Positions 35,604 through 45,078 of a stretch of DNA of 64,000 nt are shown in pieces (position 1 is the first letter of the stretch; each line of letters begins with the position of its first letter). Where the stretch lies: NCBI RefSeq assembly GCF_900129885.1, contig NZ_FQXE01000002.1, forward strand, positions 62,001 through 126,000. The letters run 5' to 3'. The DNA is from Pollutimonas bauzanensis (GTDB lineage: Bacteria; Pseudomonadota; Gammaproteobacteria; Burkholderiales; Burkholderiaceae_B). Position numbers and translations under genes: made by a program. The notes under the pieces were generated by a model. The model was not told the origin of the DNA and searched no databases. It was given only the letters and a program-made list of their open reading frames with translations.

Positions 35604-38600
35604 CTACTCCCTCGAGAACCAGCGGTATACGAGCGCCAGGCCGTTTATCGTTCCGACGTTCAGTTCGGCCGTCAGCCCGCGCGCCAGCTGATAGCCCGCC
35701 CGGCCCACTGTGCCGGTGTCGGACAGGGCCTGCTGGATGCTCAGCGTGATGCCGCTGGACAAGGTTTTGCTGACCGAGACGAATTTGCGTTCGATATCGC
35801 TGGTGCCGCTGTCCAGCCGGCTTACCACGCTTTCGGCGGGCAGGATGCTGCCGGCGCTGCCCAGTTCGCCCGACTTGATGCTGACCTCGTCCACCCCGAA
35901 TTTGCGGTAGAACGGCTCGCCGCTGCCCAGGAAGGACGTGCCGACCGAAAACAGCAGGGCCATGTCGCCGCCGGACTCGTCGGCGCCGTGGCCCAGCAGC
36001 AGCCATGACAGCTTTTCGATCTCGCTGACGGCGGGGTACGATACCAGGTCTATGCGCGGCCGCTTGGCCGTGCCGGCCACCCGCACCCCCGCCTCGACGG
36101 CCAGGCCGGTGCGCAAGGCCTCGATGTCCAGGACGGGGCTGGCGATATCGCCCTGGAAGGTAATCGTGCCGCGGCGCAGCTGCAGGCGCTGGCCATAGGT
36201 CTCGATGGCGCCGCCGCGGGTCCTGAGCGCCCCGACCCCGGTCAGCTTTCCGCCTTTCATCATGATGTGCAGATTGCCTACCAGGCCGGAATTCACGCCA
36301 TAGCCCGTCAGGTAGAAGCGGCTGCCCAGGTCGACGTCCAGCTCCATGGAAAGATCCAGCGGCACGCTCGGCGCCTGCTTTTCCTGGCCCGGCCGCAGAA
36401 CCACCACATCGCTGTCCACCGTCGGAATGCCGCCCAGCATGTCAAGATCGAACCAGCCCGCATCGGCGGTGATGGCGCCGCTGATCGCGATCCTGGGCAG
36501 TTCCAGCGCCAGACGCAGCTTGCCGGTGACCATGGCGTACCGGTCCGAACGCTGCAATAGCGGGTAGCGGTACATGTCGACATCGACAGTGCCGCGCGAT
36601 TCGAACAGGTTCCAGTCGCCCGTGATGTCCAGCTTGCCGCCCTTGGCCTCCGGATTGGTGCTGACCCACTCGGCCGTGCGCCATTCCTTGGGCGTGACCC
36701 GCAAGGTCGCCGGGAAGCTCAGCTTCTCGAGGATCAGGCGTTCATTGTCCAGCCTTGCGGAAAGCGTGCCGTCAAGCAGGCGGATGCCATCGTCGATGCG
36801 GATGAACCGGATCTTCTGCCCGGTGATGGTGCCGCTGCTGTCCCATGCGCCATTGGGCCGGCTTTGCAACTGCACATTGGCCCTGACCGCTCCGCCCACT
36901 TCCATGGCGTCGCCCAGGAACAGGCTGGTCCAGCCCAGATCGTCGATATCCGCGTCGATCTTGGCCGTCTTGCTGTCTTTGGGGTCCAGCGCCAGGCCGC
37001 CGCCGGCCGTCGCATGGACAAGCGTCGCCGCCGTCGCCGAAACACGGCCCATTCTCGCGGTCTTCACGTTCAGGTCGGCCGTGAGCCGACTGGTGGAGCC
37101 ATTGCTGCGCTTGGCGTTCAAATCCAGCCTGAAAGTCTGCAGCCCCAGGGGAACCGGCGGCTCGGACGGAACCATGACATCGCCCGACAGCCGCTCGATA
37201 TGGGCATCGCCCTCGAGCGCCCCGGCGAACTTCAGGTTCCAGCCGAGGCCCAATACGATCTCGGACAGGGCATGGCCCTTGTCGGCCTTGATCGTTATGC
37301 CGCCGCGGTCGGCCTCTTCTTTCGCCTGGAGCTTGAATTTTTTGCGCAGATCGGCGACCAGGCGCGGGGAAATCGGCAGCCTGGCGATGGCGCCCTGGGT
37401 CTCCCAGCGCCCGGCGCCGCCGCGCGAACCTCGGTGGTCGAGCACGAACAGCCGCCGCGAGGACATCAGAAATTCCATCTGGGCGGCGCCGACCTGCCAT
37501 TGCCATGCCGGCGCCGCCACACCCGGCAGAAAGCTCACGCTGACGGGCGCGGCCGAGCGCAGGCCCAGCCCGGCGTGGTCGGCGTCCAGGGCCGATATCG
37601 TGCCGCGCCAGCCTTCGGCGCCATCCTGCCCGGGTACGCCCGCGCCCCAGCCTCCCGCCAGCGCCACATGCGCCTTGCCCGGCGCGCTGCCGACTTCCTG
37701 CGGCCGGCTCGCCGCCGGCGTGTATTGCGCGGTCAGATCGGCTTTGTGGCTGGCCAGCGTACCGGCCACATCGCCCTGCAGGCTCCCGCCGCCGGGCACG
37801 CCGGGCCAGAAGGCCGCCAGATCGGGCGCCATCAGGTTCAGCTTCAGGCCGGTGTCGGCGGCGCCCAGGGCGCCCTTGGCCTGCAAATGATTCTTGCCCA
37901 GATGCAGGTCCATGTCCAGGGCGGCCAGTTGCAAGCCCTGCCACAGCGGCGCGGCCGCCGTCCCTGACCCTGTTCCTGCCCCTGTTCCTGCCCCTGTTCC
38001 TGCCCCTGTTCCTGCCCCTGTTCCTGCCCCTGTTCCTGCCCCTGTTCCTGCTCCTGTGTCCGTTCCCGCACCCATGCCCGTTCCCGTGTCGACGCCAGTG
38101 CCCGCTGCCTGCGCCGCGCCGCCGGCGGGCGCGGCGGTGTTGACCACACTTGCCTTCAAGGCGCCCGACAGGGCCTGCTTGTTCCAGCGCGACCCTTCGG
38201 CGAAATTCAAGGCCACGTCGGCCGACAGCAGGTCGCTGTGGCCGCGCAGCCGCACATCGAAATCGGCCGCCGTGGTGATGACGGCGGGAGGTATCGACGG
38301 GCCCACGAGCTGGCCCACGTCCAGCTTCTCGCTGCGCAGCGTCCCCACCAGGCGGTCATGGACAATGTTGTCGACCAGGGAGGAAGCCCAGTCCAGATTG
38401 CCGTGCAGGGAAGAACCATCCGCCAATTGCAAGTCCAGCGCGGCATCCTTGAGCGGAAAGGCGGCGCGCGGGGTGAGCGAGGCATGGGCGTCCAGGCTCA
38501 TGCCCTGCCCGGAGCCTTTCAAGGCGACCTTGAGCGCGTCCAGGCTGCCCTCGATGCGGGTGTCGATGTCCAGCGCGCAGGGCTCCTCCTGCGCCTGTCC

Positions 38601-39500
38601 GGCGTCCGCCTGGCCGCCACCCGGGTTTTCGGCGGGCGCCTCCCGCCCCTCGGCCGCCGCGGCCGCCTTTGCGTCCGTCGAACCCTTGTCCGTCGAACCC
38701 TTGTCCATCGAACCCTTGTCCGTCGAACCCTTGTCCGTGGAATCCTTGTCCGTGGAACCCTTGTGCGGGACGGCAGTCTTCGCGTCCGCGGCGGCCTTGT
38801 GCGCGGCTGGCAGCGACGGCAGGAAACGGCGCGCGCACAAGGGCGTATCGGCCGTAAGGCCGATGGCGCGGGTCGTGAAATGCGCTTGCATGGGCCAGGG
38901 ATCCCGCAAGCCCAGCACCTTGAGCTCGCCCTCGAAAGCCGCTTGCATCTGCTCGTGGCCCAGTTCCAGGCTCCGGACCACCAGTTGCCCGCCTTCCTCG
39001 GTCAGGGCCAGCGACGTGGACAGCTTCTGTATGCTCAAGGGCAGCAGTTCGCCGTCCTGGCGCACGATCAAGTCATCGACGGCAAGGCGGTCTATGGCCA
39101 CCCGCAGGGGCAGCGCGGGCATTTCGAAGGGCTCGCCCGGCGGCTGGCCGGGCGTGCTGGTCAGCGCCACGGTTATGGTGTTGGCCGACAAATCCTGCAC
39201 ATGCAGGCGCCTGTGCAGCAACTCGGGCCAGCGCGCCTGCAGGTGCAGGCCGTCCAGCGCGACGGCAACGCCCGGCAAGGCGAGCTCGAAATCGTCGACG
39301 TACAAGCCGTCCCAGATGGTCCCCGAAACGCCGCTGACCCGGCCGTCGAGCTGCTGGGCCGCCGTGACCAGAACCCAGCGGCTGCCGGAAGGCGTGCCCA
39401 GCGCCCAGTACAGGAAACTGCAGCAGACCAGGAGCAGCAGGACGATGATGGGTCCGGCCCAGATGAGGATTCCGCGCAGCCAGCGCAATACCGTGCTCAA
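35604..39500 (-). CDS. tamB: Translocation and assembly module protein TamB
   Basis: TamB is a long periplasm-spanning beta-taco protein anchored in the inner membrane; with TamA it supports outer-membrane protein and phospholipid traffic. The 1298-residue protein has one N-terminal helix (ILIWAGPIIVLLLLVCCSFL), a long beta-rich body and the conserved C-terminal DUF490 region ending LNVGTINGLALVYRWF. TTG 39498-39500 overlaps the tamA stop and is the best start; a longer frame runs into tamA. Two low-complexity inserts (residues about 245-275, DKGST repeats, and about 483-511, GTGA repeats) are unusual and described separately. Confidence 0.9.
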   Translation of the reverse strand: MSTVLRWLRGILIWAGPIIVLLLLVCCSFLYWALGTPSGSRWVLVTAAQQLDGRVSGVSGTIWDGLYVDDFELALPGVAVALDGLHLQARWPELLHRRLHVQDLSANTITVALTSTPGQPPGEPFEMPALPLRVAIDRLAVDDLIVRQDGELLPLSIQKLSTSLALTEEGGQLVVRSLELGHEQMQAAFEGELKVLGLRDPWPMQAHFTTRAIGLTADTPLCARRFLPSLPAAHKAAADAKTAVPHKGSTDKDSTDKGSTDKGSMDKGSTDKGSTDAKAAAAAEGREAPAENPGGGQADAGQAQEEPCALDIDTRIEGSLDALKVALKGSGQGMSLDAHASLTPRAAFPLKDAALDLQLADGSSLHGNLDWASSLVDNIVHDRLVGTLRSEKLDVGQLVGPSIPPAVITTAADFDVRLRGHSDLLSADVALNFAEGSRWNKQALSGALKASVVNTAAPAGGAAQAAGTGVDTGTGMGAGTDTGAGTGAGTGAGTGAGTGAGTGAGTGAGTGSGTAAAPLWQGLQLAALDMDLHLGKNHLQAKGALGAADTGLKLNLMAPDLAAFWPGVPGGGSLQGDVAGTLASHKADLTAQYTPAASRPQEVGSAPGKAHVALAGGWGAGVPGQDGAEGWRGTISALDADHAGLGLRSAAPVSVSFLPGVAAPAWQWQVGAAQMEFLMSSRRLFVLDHRGSRGGAGRWETQGAIARLPISPRLVADLRKKFKLQAKEEADRGGITIKADKGHALSEIVLGLGWNLKFAGALEGDAHIERLSGDVMVPSEPPVPLGLQTFRLDLNAKRSNGSTSRLTADLNVKTARMGRVSATAATLVHATAGGGLALDPKDSKTAKIDADIDDLGWTSLFLGDAMEVGGAVRANVQLQSRPNGAWDSSGTITGQKIRFIRIDDGIRLLDGTLSARLDNERLILEKLSFPATLRVTPKEWRTAEWVSTNPEAKGGKLDITGDWNLFESRGTVDVDMYRYPLLQRSDRYAMVTGKLRLALELPRIAISGAITADAGWFDLDMLGGIPTVDSDVVVLRPGQEKQAPSVPLDLSMELDVDLGSRFYLTGYGVNSGLVGNLHIMMKGGKLTGVGALRTRGGAIETYGQRLQLRRGTITFQGDIASPVLDIEALRTGLAVEAGVRVAGTAKRPRIDLVSYPAVSEIEKLSWLLLGHGADESGGDMALLFSVGTSFLGSGEPFYRKFGVDEVSIKSGELGSAGSILPAESVVSRLDSGTSDIERKFVSVSKTLSSGITLSIQQALSDTGTVGRAGYQLARGLTAELNVGTINGLALVYRWFSRE
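37968..38051. repeat. In-frame 12-bp minisatellite in tamB, 7 perfect copies
   Basis: The unit CCCTGTTCCTGC is repeated seven times without a mismatch and is flanked by decayed units on both sides. In the tamB frame it encodes Gly-Thr-Gly-Ala. Because the unit is 12 bp, slippage changes protein length without a frameshift. Confidence 0.95.
38676..38765. repeat. In-frame 15-bp minisatellite in tamB, 6 near-perfect copies
   Basis: The unit CGTCGAACCCTTGTC occurs six times with one to three changes in some copies. It encodes the pentapeptide Asp-Lys-Gly-Ser-Thr on the minus strand. The unit is a multiple of three, so the reading frame is kept. Confidence 0.95.
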
Positions 39501-41269
39501 AATGCGATACCCAGGGAAAAGTGCAGACGCAGGCGGTGATCGCGCTGGCCGTAAGCCACATCGACGAAGAAAGGCCCGGCCGGCGTGCGGACCGCCAGGC
39601 CGACGCCATAGCCCAGCGACATTTTCATTTGGCCGAAGGACGGCGCGGCATCGCCGGCATCCACGAAGAAATTCATGCCCAGCTGCTCTGTGAAATAATG
39701 GGTGTACTCGACGCTGGCCACGGCCAGGGCGGGAGCGCCCACCACGGCGTCGCCGCTTTCCAGCCCTATGCTTTGGTAGCGGTAGCCGCGTACCGAGCGG
39801 GCCCCGCCGGTACGATAACCGAAATCCTGCGGCAGGCGGTCCGTCTGCGACCAGACTTTGCCCACCTCGCCGCGCAATGTCAGGACATCGCGCCGGCCCA
39901 TGGGCCACCACTGCTGCAGGCGCAGGCTGGACCGGTAAAACGGCTCGCCCTTGTCCAGGGTGACGCCGGCGCCCAGGCCAAAATCGATCAGGTTGCCTTC
40001 GCGCGGGTCGTACTTCTTGTCCACGTCGCGGCGCAGCCACTGCCAGGTGCCGACCAGCGTGGGCACCTCGAAGGCATCGCCGCCGCTGATATCGGTCTTG
40101 TCGTAGGCGGCGATCAGCCCCCACTGGGTTTCATAGCCGACCCGGCTGCCGCCCCCGGCCTCGCGTTCCCGCTTGCGCTTCCACCCCAGCCCCAGGCGCG
40201 AATTGTCCAGCCCCTCGATGTCGGAATGGTCGTACAGCACGCCCACGCTATCCTTGTAGCCGCTGAGAGTCGGCGGCAGGTTCACATCGAAAAAGGCGCG
40301 CTGCCGGTTCCTGTCTATGCCCACCCCGGTTTCTATCCAGACCGGCTGCCCGAACACCACGTTCTGCCGGTACAGGCCCTCGACCCCGATGCCGTTATCG
40401 CTGTCCACCCCCAGCGATGTCGTGAAGCGGCGGGCCGGCGCTTCGGACACCTGCACCCGCACAGGCAGTTCCAGCTCGCCGTCGGGCAGGGTCTTCTGCT
40501 CGGTCTGGTCCTGATTCAAGGTGACGAAGGCGCCGCGGAAGAAAGAGGTGGACTGCAGCGCCTGCTGCCAGTCGTCCAGCTTGTCCTGGTCATAGGGGTC
40601 GCCGGGGGTGTATTGAATATAGCGGTCTATCAGTTCGGGAGGAACGCGTTTCAGCCCGACGGTGGTCAACTTGCCAAACCGGACCCGCGGCCCGCTTTCC
40701 ACCGCGACAGACAGATCGGCCTTGGCCTTTTCCGCGTCGACCGTGGCCTGGCTGCCTGTCAGGCGGGCGAAGAAGAAATCCTTGCGGCTGACGCCGTCGA
40801 GCAAGGTCTCCTTGGCGCTGTGCCAGGATTCGTTGATGAAAGGCATGCCTTTTTCCAGCGGCCACTCTTTCTTCAAAGTCTGCACCCGCGCGGCGAACTC
40901 GGGCCGGGTGATTTGCCCGCTGAAATCCAGATCCACCTGATCGACATGCGAGACCTCGCCCGGCTCGATGATGATGTCCCAGGTTTCCCCGCGAATGTCC
41001 TCGCCGACCTCCAGCGTGACCTTGGGCGCGAAATAACCTTGCGTTTCGAGCGCCGACAAGGTGGCGTCGCGCGCGCGCCGGCGCAGCCGCGACACTTCCC
41101 CGCCGTCCTGGTCTTCCGCCAGGCGGGTAATGGCTTCTATCGCGCTATTGATGGATTGCAGGGCGGCCGCGGAAGCGCCGCCCGGGTCGATGACAACCTC
41201 CGGCTTGGCCGCGTACGCCTCATGCGCAAGGCCCAGCCCCAACAGCAAGCAGAGTACGCCAGCCCGCAT
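39497..41269 (-). CDS. tamA: Translocation and assembly module outer-membrane protein TamA
   Basis: TamA is an Omp85-family outer-membrane barrel. The 590-residue protein has a signal peptide (MRAGVLCLLLGLGLAHEAYA), three POTRA-like domains (about residues 30-260) and a C-terminal 16-strand barrel with GARSVRGYRYQSIG (the RGY-type lid-lock motif) and a terminal aromatic Phe. It overlaps the start of tamB, its functional partner. It starts 5 bp after the mrp stop. Confidence 0.94.
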   Translation of the reverse strand: MRAGVLCLLLGLGLAHEAYAAKPEVVIDPGGASAAALQSINSAIEAITRLAEDQDGGEVSRLRRRARDATLSALETQGYFAPKVTLEVGEDIRGETWDIIIEPGEVSHVDQVDLDFSGQITRPEFAARVQTLKKEWPLEKGMPFINESWHSAKETLLDGVSRKDFFFARLTGSQATVDAEKAKADLSVAVESGPRVRFGKLTTVGLKRVPPELIDRYIQYTPGDPYDQDKLDDWQQALQSTSFFRGAFVTLNQDQTEQKTLPDGELELPVRVQVSEAPARRFTTSLGVDSDNGIGVEGLYRQNVVFGQPVWIETGVGIDRNRQRAFFDVNLPPTLSGYKDSVGVLYDHSDIEGLDNSRLGLGWKRKREREAGGGSRVGYETQWGLIAAYDKTDISGGDAFEVPTLVGTWQWLRRDVDKKYDPREGNLIDFGLGAGVTLDKGEPFYRSSLRLQQWWPMGRRDVLTLRGEVGKVWSQTDRLPQDFGYRTGGARSVRGYRYQSIGLESGDAVVGAPALAVASVEYTHYFTEQLGMNFFVDAGDAAPSFGQMKMSLGYGVGLAVRTPAGPFFVDVAYGQRDHRLRLHFSLGIAF

Positions 41270-41273
41270 TCAG

Positions 41274-42359
41274 CTACGACTTCCGCGCCACGACGCCGGG
41301 CATCTTGGCCGCCATGTCGCGCGGCAGCGCCGCAACATTGGCCGCCAGCGCGGCGGCGATGGCATGATAGGCGCGCGCCGGCTCGCCATCGGGCTCGGCC
41401 ACGACGCTGGGAGTGCCCGAATCGGTCTGGGTGCGTATGCTCAGTTGCAAAGGCAAGGCGCCCAGCCAGGGCAGGTTGAATTCAGCGGCCATGTTGCGGC
41501 CGCCGTTCTCGCCGAAAATGGGCTCGGCGTGGCCGCAGTTGGAACAAATATGTACCGACATGTTTTCGACGATGCCCAGGACCGGCACGTTGACCTTCTG
41601 GAACATGCGCAGGCCGCGCCGGGCGTCGGCCAGGGCCAGGTCCTGCGGCGTCGTGACAATGATGGCGCCGGTGAGCGGCACCTTCTGCGCCATGGTCAGG
41701 GCGATATCGCCGGTGCCCGGAGGCATGTCGACGATCAGGTAATCCAGGTCGTTCCAGTTGGTCTGCGTCAGCAACTGCGTCAAGGCCTGGGTCACCATGG
41801 GGCCGCGCCAGATGGCGGGCGAATCTTCTTCAATCAGAAAGCCTATGGAATTGGCCTGCAGGCCGTGGCCCATCAACGGCTCCATCGTCTTGCCATCCAG
41901 GCTTTTTGGCTTGCCCGACAGCCCGAGCATGATGGGCACGCTGGGGCCGTAGATATCGGCGTCCAGCAAGCCCACGCGCGCGCCCTGGCTGGCCAGGGCA
42001 AGGGCGACATTGACCGCCGTGGTGCTCTTGCCGACGCCGCCCTTTCCGGAGGCGACGGCAATGATATTGCGGATATTGGGCATGGGCTTGAGGCCGGGCT
42101 GAACAGCATGGGTGGCGATCTGGCTGGTAAAACGCAAGGCCCGTACGTTAACGCCTTGCGCGCCCAGAGCCGTTTCAATTCGTTTCCGCAAATCCGCCTG
42201 GCCGTTGTGTAATGGATAACCGAGGGGTACAGTGATACTTGCTTCCCCGCCCTCGAGGCCGATTTCGCAGTTTTTCGCGGTCACCGCCAATTTTTTCTGG
42301 GTATAAGGATCAATCACCTCGGACAGCATAGCGAGTATTTGGTCAGGATTTAAGCTCAT
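41274..42359 (-). CDS. apbC: Mrp/ApbC-family iron-sulfur cluster carrier ATPase
   Basis: This P-loop protein carries Fe-S clusters to apoproteins. The 361-residue protein has an N-terminal MIP18/DUF59-like domain (residues 1-85) and a deviant Walker A SGKGGVGKST (about 104-113), and the cluster-binding CxxC in VHICSNCGH. It is divergent from the small membrane gene and metG, an order I recall from related Betaproteobacteria. Confidence 0.94.
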   Translation of the reverse strand: MSLNPDQILAMLSEVIDPYTQKKLAVTAKNCEIGLEGGEASITVPLGYPLHNGQADLRKRIETALGAQGVNVRALRFTSQIATHAVQPGLKPMPNIRNIIAVASGKGGVGKSTTAVNVALALASQGARVGLLDADIYGPSVPIMLGLSGKPKSLDGKTMEPLMGHGLQANSIGFLIEEDSPAIWRGPMVTQALTQLLTQTNWNDLDYLIVDMPPGTGDIALTMAQKVPLTGAIIVTTPQDLALADARRGLRMFQKVNVPVLGIVENMSVHICSNCGHAEPIFGENGGRNMAAEFNLPWLGALPLQLSIRTQTDSGTPSVVAEPDGEPARAYHAIAAALAANVAALPRDMAAKMPGVVARKS

Positions 42360-42452
42360 ATCGATAGGCCTTACGTGGAAAAATTACACCGAAGCCTCAA
42401 GAATAGCGGATTGAGGGAATTATTTTCCCCCTAAGGGGTCTACATAATCACG

Positions 42453-42701
42453 ATGAATATATTTAATCAAATTATCCGCGGCATCCTCTTCCTTGTCCTG
42501 GCCATCTTCGGCCTGGCGATGGCGTTCGTGTTCATGGTGTCCACCGCCATCGCCATCGGCATCCTGTATGTCGTAGCCAGGGTCAAGGGCCGGCCCTTCG
42601 GCGTCAAGGCCTACTGGGCGGATCGCCGCCAGGCGGGCGACGGTAAAAACATCTTTAAAAACAAAGATGTGACCGATATCGAAATGCGCGAAATCCCGTA
42701 A
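42453..42701 (+). CDS. Small membrane protein of unknown function
   Basis: The 82-residue protein has two adjacent hydrophobic segments (residues about 8-42, ending IAIGILYVVARVKG) and a charged C-terminal tail with YWADRRQAGDGKNIFKNKDVTDIEMREIP in outline. The balanced tail and codon use look like a real gene. No ribosome-binding site is evident at the expected distance. Function unknown. Confidence 0.65.
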   Translation: MNIFNQIIRGILFLVLAIFGLAMAFVFMVSTAIAIGILYVVARVKGRPFGVKAYWADRRQAGDGKNIFKNKDVTDIEMREIP

Positions 42702-42862
42702 GGGGCGGACCGCCCGGCCATCATACGTGCGCCGGCGGCTCCAGATGGCAATCCGCACACCAAACTTAACGATTCATCACAATTGATCCGCGCCGCGCGT
42801 GGGTAATCCGCCCGGTGATCCAGGCGGCTTGCGTTTTTGCGCGCCACTGTCCGGTCGCTAAT

Positions 42863-42955
42863 CCGCTTTTCCGAGCATTCCGCCCGGGAAGCTTGCGCTT
42901 TTCCGAGCCTCTTGCCCGGAAAGCTTGCGCTTTTCCGAGCAGCTTGCTCGGGAAA
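42863..42955. repeat. Three ~32-bp tandem repeats in the metG leader, each a hairpin
   Basis: Units at 42863-42890, 42891-42922 and 42923-42955 share GCTTTTCCGAGC followed by a short variable loop and CCCGGGAA or CCCGGAAA. TTTCCGAGCA and TGCTCGGGAAA in the last unit can pair. They lie 40-135 bp before the metG ATG. The rest of the 295-bp gap (42702-42862) shows nothing clear. Confidence 0.8.
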
Positions 42956-42996
42956 GCCCTAAAATCGCTTTTCCCTTCTTCTTATAACGTTTAGAC

Positions 42997-45069
42997 ATGT
43001 CGCGCACGCTATTTGTAACTACTGCCCTGCCTTACGCCAATGGATCATTTCATATCGGCCACATCATGGAATACATCCAGGCCGATATCTGGGTGAGGTC
43101 CATGCGAATGTCGGGGCATACCGTTCATTTCGTGGGCGCCGACGACGCGCACGGCGCGCCCATCATGCTCAAGGCGGAAAGCGAAGGGATCACGCCGCAG
43201 GCGCTGGTGGCCCGCTACGCCGCCGAGCGGCCGCAGTACCTGAACGGTTTCCATATCGAGTTCGACCATTGGCACTCGACCGATTCGGCCGAGAACGTGG
43301 CCTTGTCGCAGGACATCTACCGGCGCCTGAAAGCCGCCGGCTTTATCACCTCGCGCGTCATCGAGCAGTTCTACGACCCGGTAAAGGGCATGTTCCTGCC
43401 GGACCGCTACATCAAGGGCGAATGCCCGCGCTGCCACGCCAAAGATCAATATGGCGATTCCTGCGAAGTCTGCGGCGCGGTCTATGCGGCCACCGAACTC
43501 ATCGAGCCCTATTCCACGCTCACCAACGCCACGCCGGTGCTCAAATCGTCGGAGCATTTCTTCTTCAAGCTGTCGGACCAGCGCTGCGTCGAGTTTCTGC
43601 AGGCGTGGACCACGGGCAGCAATGCCAGCGGCAACAAGCGCCTGCAGTCCGAAGTGCTGGCCAAGACGCGCGAATGGCTGGGAACCGGCACGGCCGACAG
43701 CGAAGCCAATCTGGCCGACTGGGATATTTCGCGCGACGAGCCCTATTTCGGCATCCCCATTCCCGACGCGCCCGGAAAATTCTTCTACGTGTGGCTGGAC
43801 GCGCCGGTGGGCTACCTCGCCTCGCTGAAAGCGTATTGCAGTCAGCGCAATATCGATTTCGATGCGCTGCTGGACCCCGAAAGCGACACCGAGCAGGTGC
43901 ATTTCATCGGCAAGGACATCGTCTATTTTCACGCTCTGTTCTGGCCCGCCATGCTGAAATTCTCGGGGCGCAAAACGCCCGACAGCTTGCACGTCCACGG
44001 CTTCATCACCGTCAGCGGCGAGAAAATGTCCAAGAGCCGCGGCACCGGGATCTCGCCGCTGCGCTACCTGGAGCTGGGCATGAACGCCGAGTGGCTGCGC
44101 TATTACATTGCCGCCAAGCTCAACGCCCACGTCGAAGACCTGGACTTCAATCCCGACGATTTCATCGCGCGGGTCAACAGCGATCTCATCGGCAAGTATG
44201 TCAATATCGCCAGCCGCGCCGCCAATTTCATCAGCAAGCATTTCGGCGGCGAGCTGGCCTACCTGGGCGATGCCCAGGCGCTGCGGGATGAACTGGGGCA
44301 GGTGGCCGAACAAGTGCGGGCCGACTTCGAGATGCGCGAGTATGGCCGCGCCATCCGCCAGATCATGGCGCATGCCGATCACATCAACCAGGCTTTCGAC
44401 GCGGCCCAGCCCTGGGTGATGGCCAAGGGCATAGCCGGCGCGGACGCCGCGCAGAAGGCCGCGCTGCAAGACGTTTGTTCGCGGGCGCTGGCCGGCTTCA
44501 AGGCGCTGTCCGTCATGCTGGCGCCGGTATTGCCGGTATTGGCCGACAGGACCGCGATGGAACTGTTCGGCGCCGCCGGCGGCTACCTGTGGGCCGACGC
44601 CGCCGAGCTGCCCGCGCGGATATCCCCTTTCAAGCACTTGATGCAGCGGGTCGAGCCCAAGATGCTCGACGATCTTTTCGAACCGCCGGCCGCCCCGGTG
44701 GCGATACCGGGCGGGCAGGCGATTGCCGACGTCATCGACATCAAGGACTTCGCCAAGGTCGACCTGCGCATCGCCCATATCGTCAACTGCGAAGCCGTGG
44801 AAGGCTCGGACAAATTGCTGCGCCTGACGCTGGACGCGGGCGAAGGGCGCCACCGCCAGGTATTTTCGGGCATCAAGGCCTCGTATGCGCCCGGCGACCT
44901 GATCGGCAAGCTCACAGTGCTGGTCGCCAACCTGGCGCCGCGCAAAATGCGTTTCGGCATATCCGAAGGCATGGTGCTGGCCGCCAGCCACGGCGACGAC
45001 AAGGTCGATCCGGGCATCTATATTCTTGAACCCTGGCCAGGCGCCCAGCCGGGCATGCGCATCAGCTAG
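42997..45069 (+). CDS. metG: Methionyl-tRNA synthetase
   Basis: MetG charges tRNA-Met. The 690-residue protein has the class I HIGH motif ([13 protein letters not shown]), a zinc knuckle ([17 protein letters not shown]), KMSKS in [11 protein letters not shown] and a C-terminal tRNA-binding OB domain ([20 protein letters not shown]). Its ATG is not preceded by a clear Shine-Dalgarno sequence; TATAAC lies only 10 bp upstream. The leader holds three tandem hairpin repeats. Length is standard. Confidence 0.97.
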   Translation: MSRTLFVTTALPYANGSFHIGHIMEYIQADIWVRSMRMSGHTVHFVGADDAHGAPIMLKAESEGITPQALVARYAAERPQYLNGFHIEFDHWHSTDSAENVALSQDIYRRLKAAGFITSRVIEQFYDPVKGMFLPDRYIKGECPRCHAKDQYGDSCEVCGAVYAATELIEPYSTLTNATPVLKSSEHFFFKLSDQRCVEFLQAWTTGSNASGNKRLQSEVLAKTREWLGTGTADSEANLADWDISRDEPYFGIPIPDAPGKFFYVWLDAPVGYLASLKAYCSQRNIDFDALLDPESDTEQVHFIGKDIVYFHALFWPAMLKFSGRKTPDSLHVHGFITVSGEKMSKSRGTGISPLRYLELGMNAEWLRYYIAAKLNAHVEDLDFNPDDFIARVNSDLIGKYVNIASRAANFISKHFGGELAYLGDAQALRDELGQVAEQVRADFEMREYGRAIRQIMAHADHINQAFDAAQPWVMAKGIAGADAAQKAALQDVCSRALAGFKALSVMLAPVLPVLADRTAMELFGAAGGYLWADAAELPARISPFKHLMQRVEPKMLDDLFEPPAAPVAIPGGQAIADVIDIKDFAKVDLRIAHIVNCEAVEGSDKLLRLTLDAGEGRHRQVFSGIKASYAPGDLIGKLTVLVANLAPRKMRFGISEGMVLAASHGDDKVDPGIYILEPWPGAQPGMRIS

Positions 45070-45078
45070 GGCCGCGGC

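Noticed and set aside
37960-38060. Repeat array resembling a CRISPR
   Set aside because: The units are contiguous with no spacers, lie in frame in tamB and encode a Gly-Thr-Gly-Ala tract. No cas genes are present.
42863-42955. Tandem repeats as a possible CRISPR or attachment site
   Set aside because: There are only three units without unique spacers, and no integrase or tRNA is nearby.
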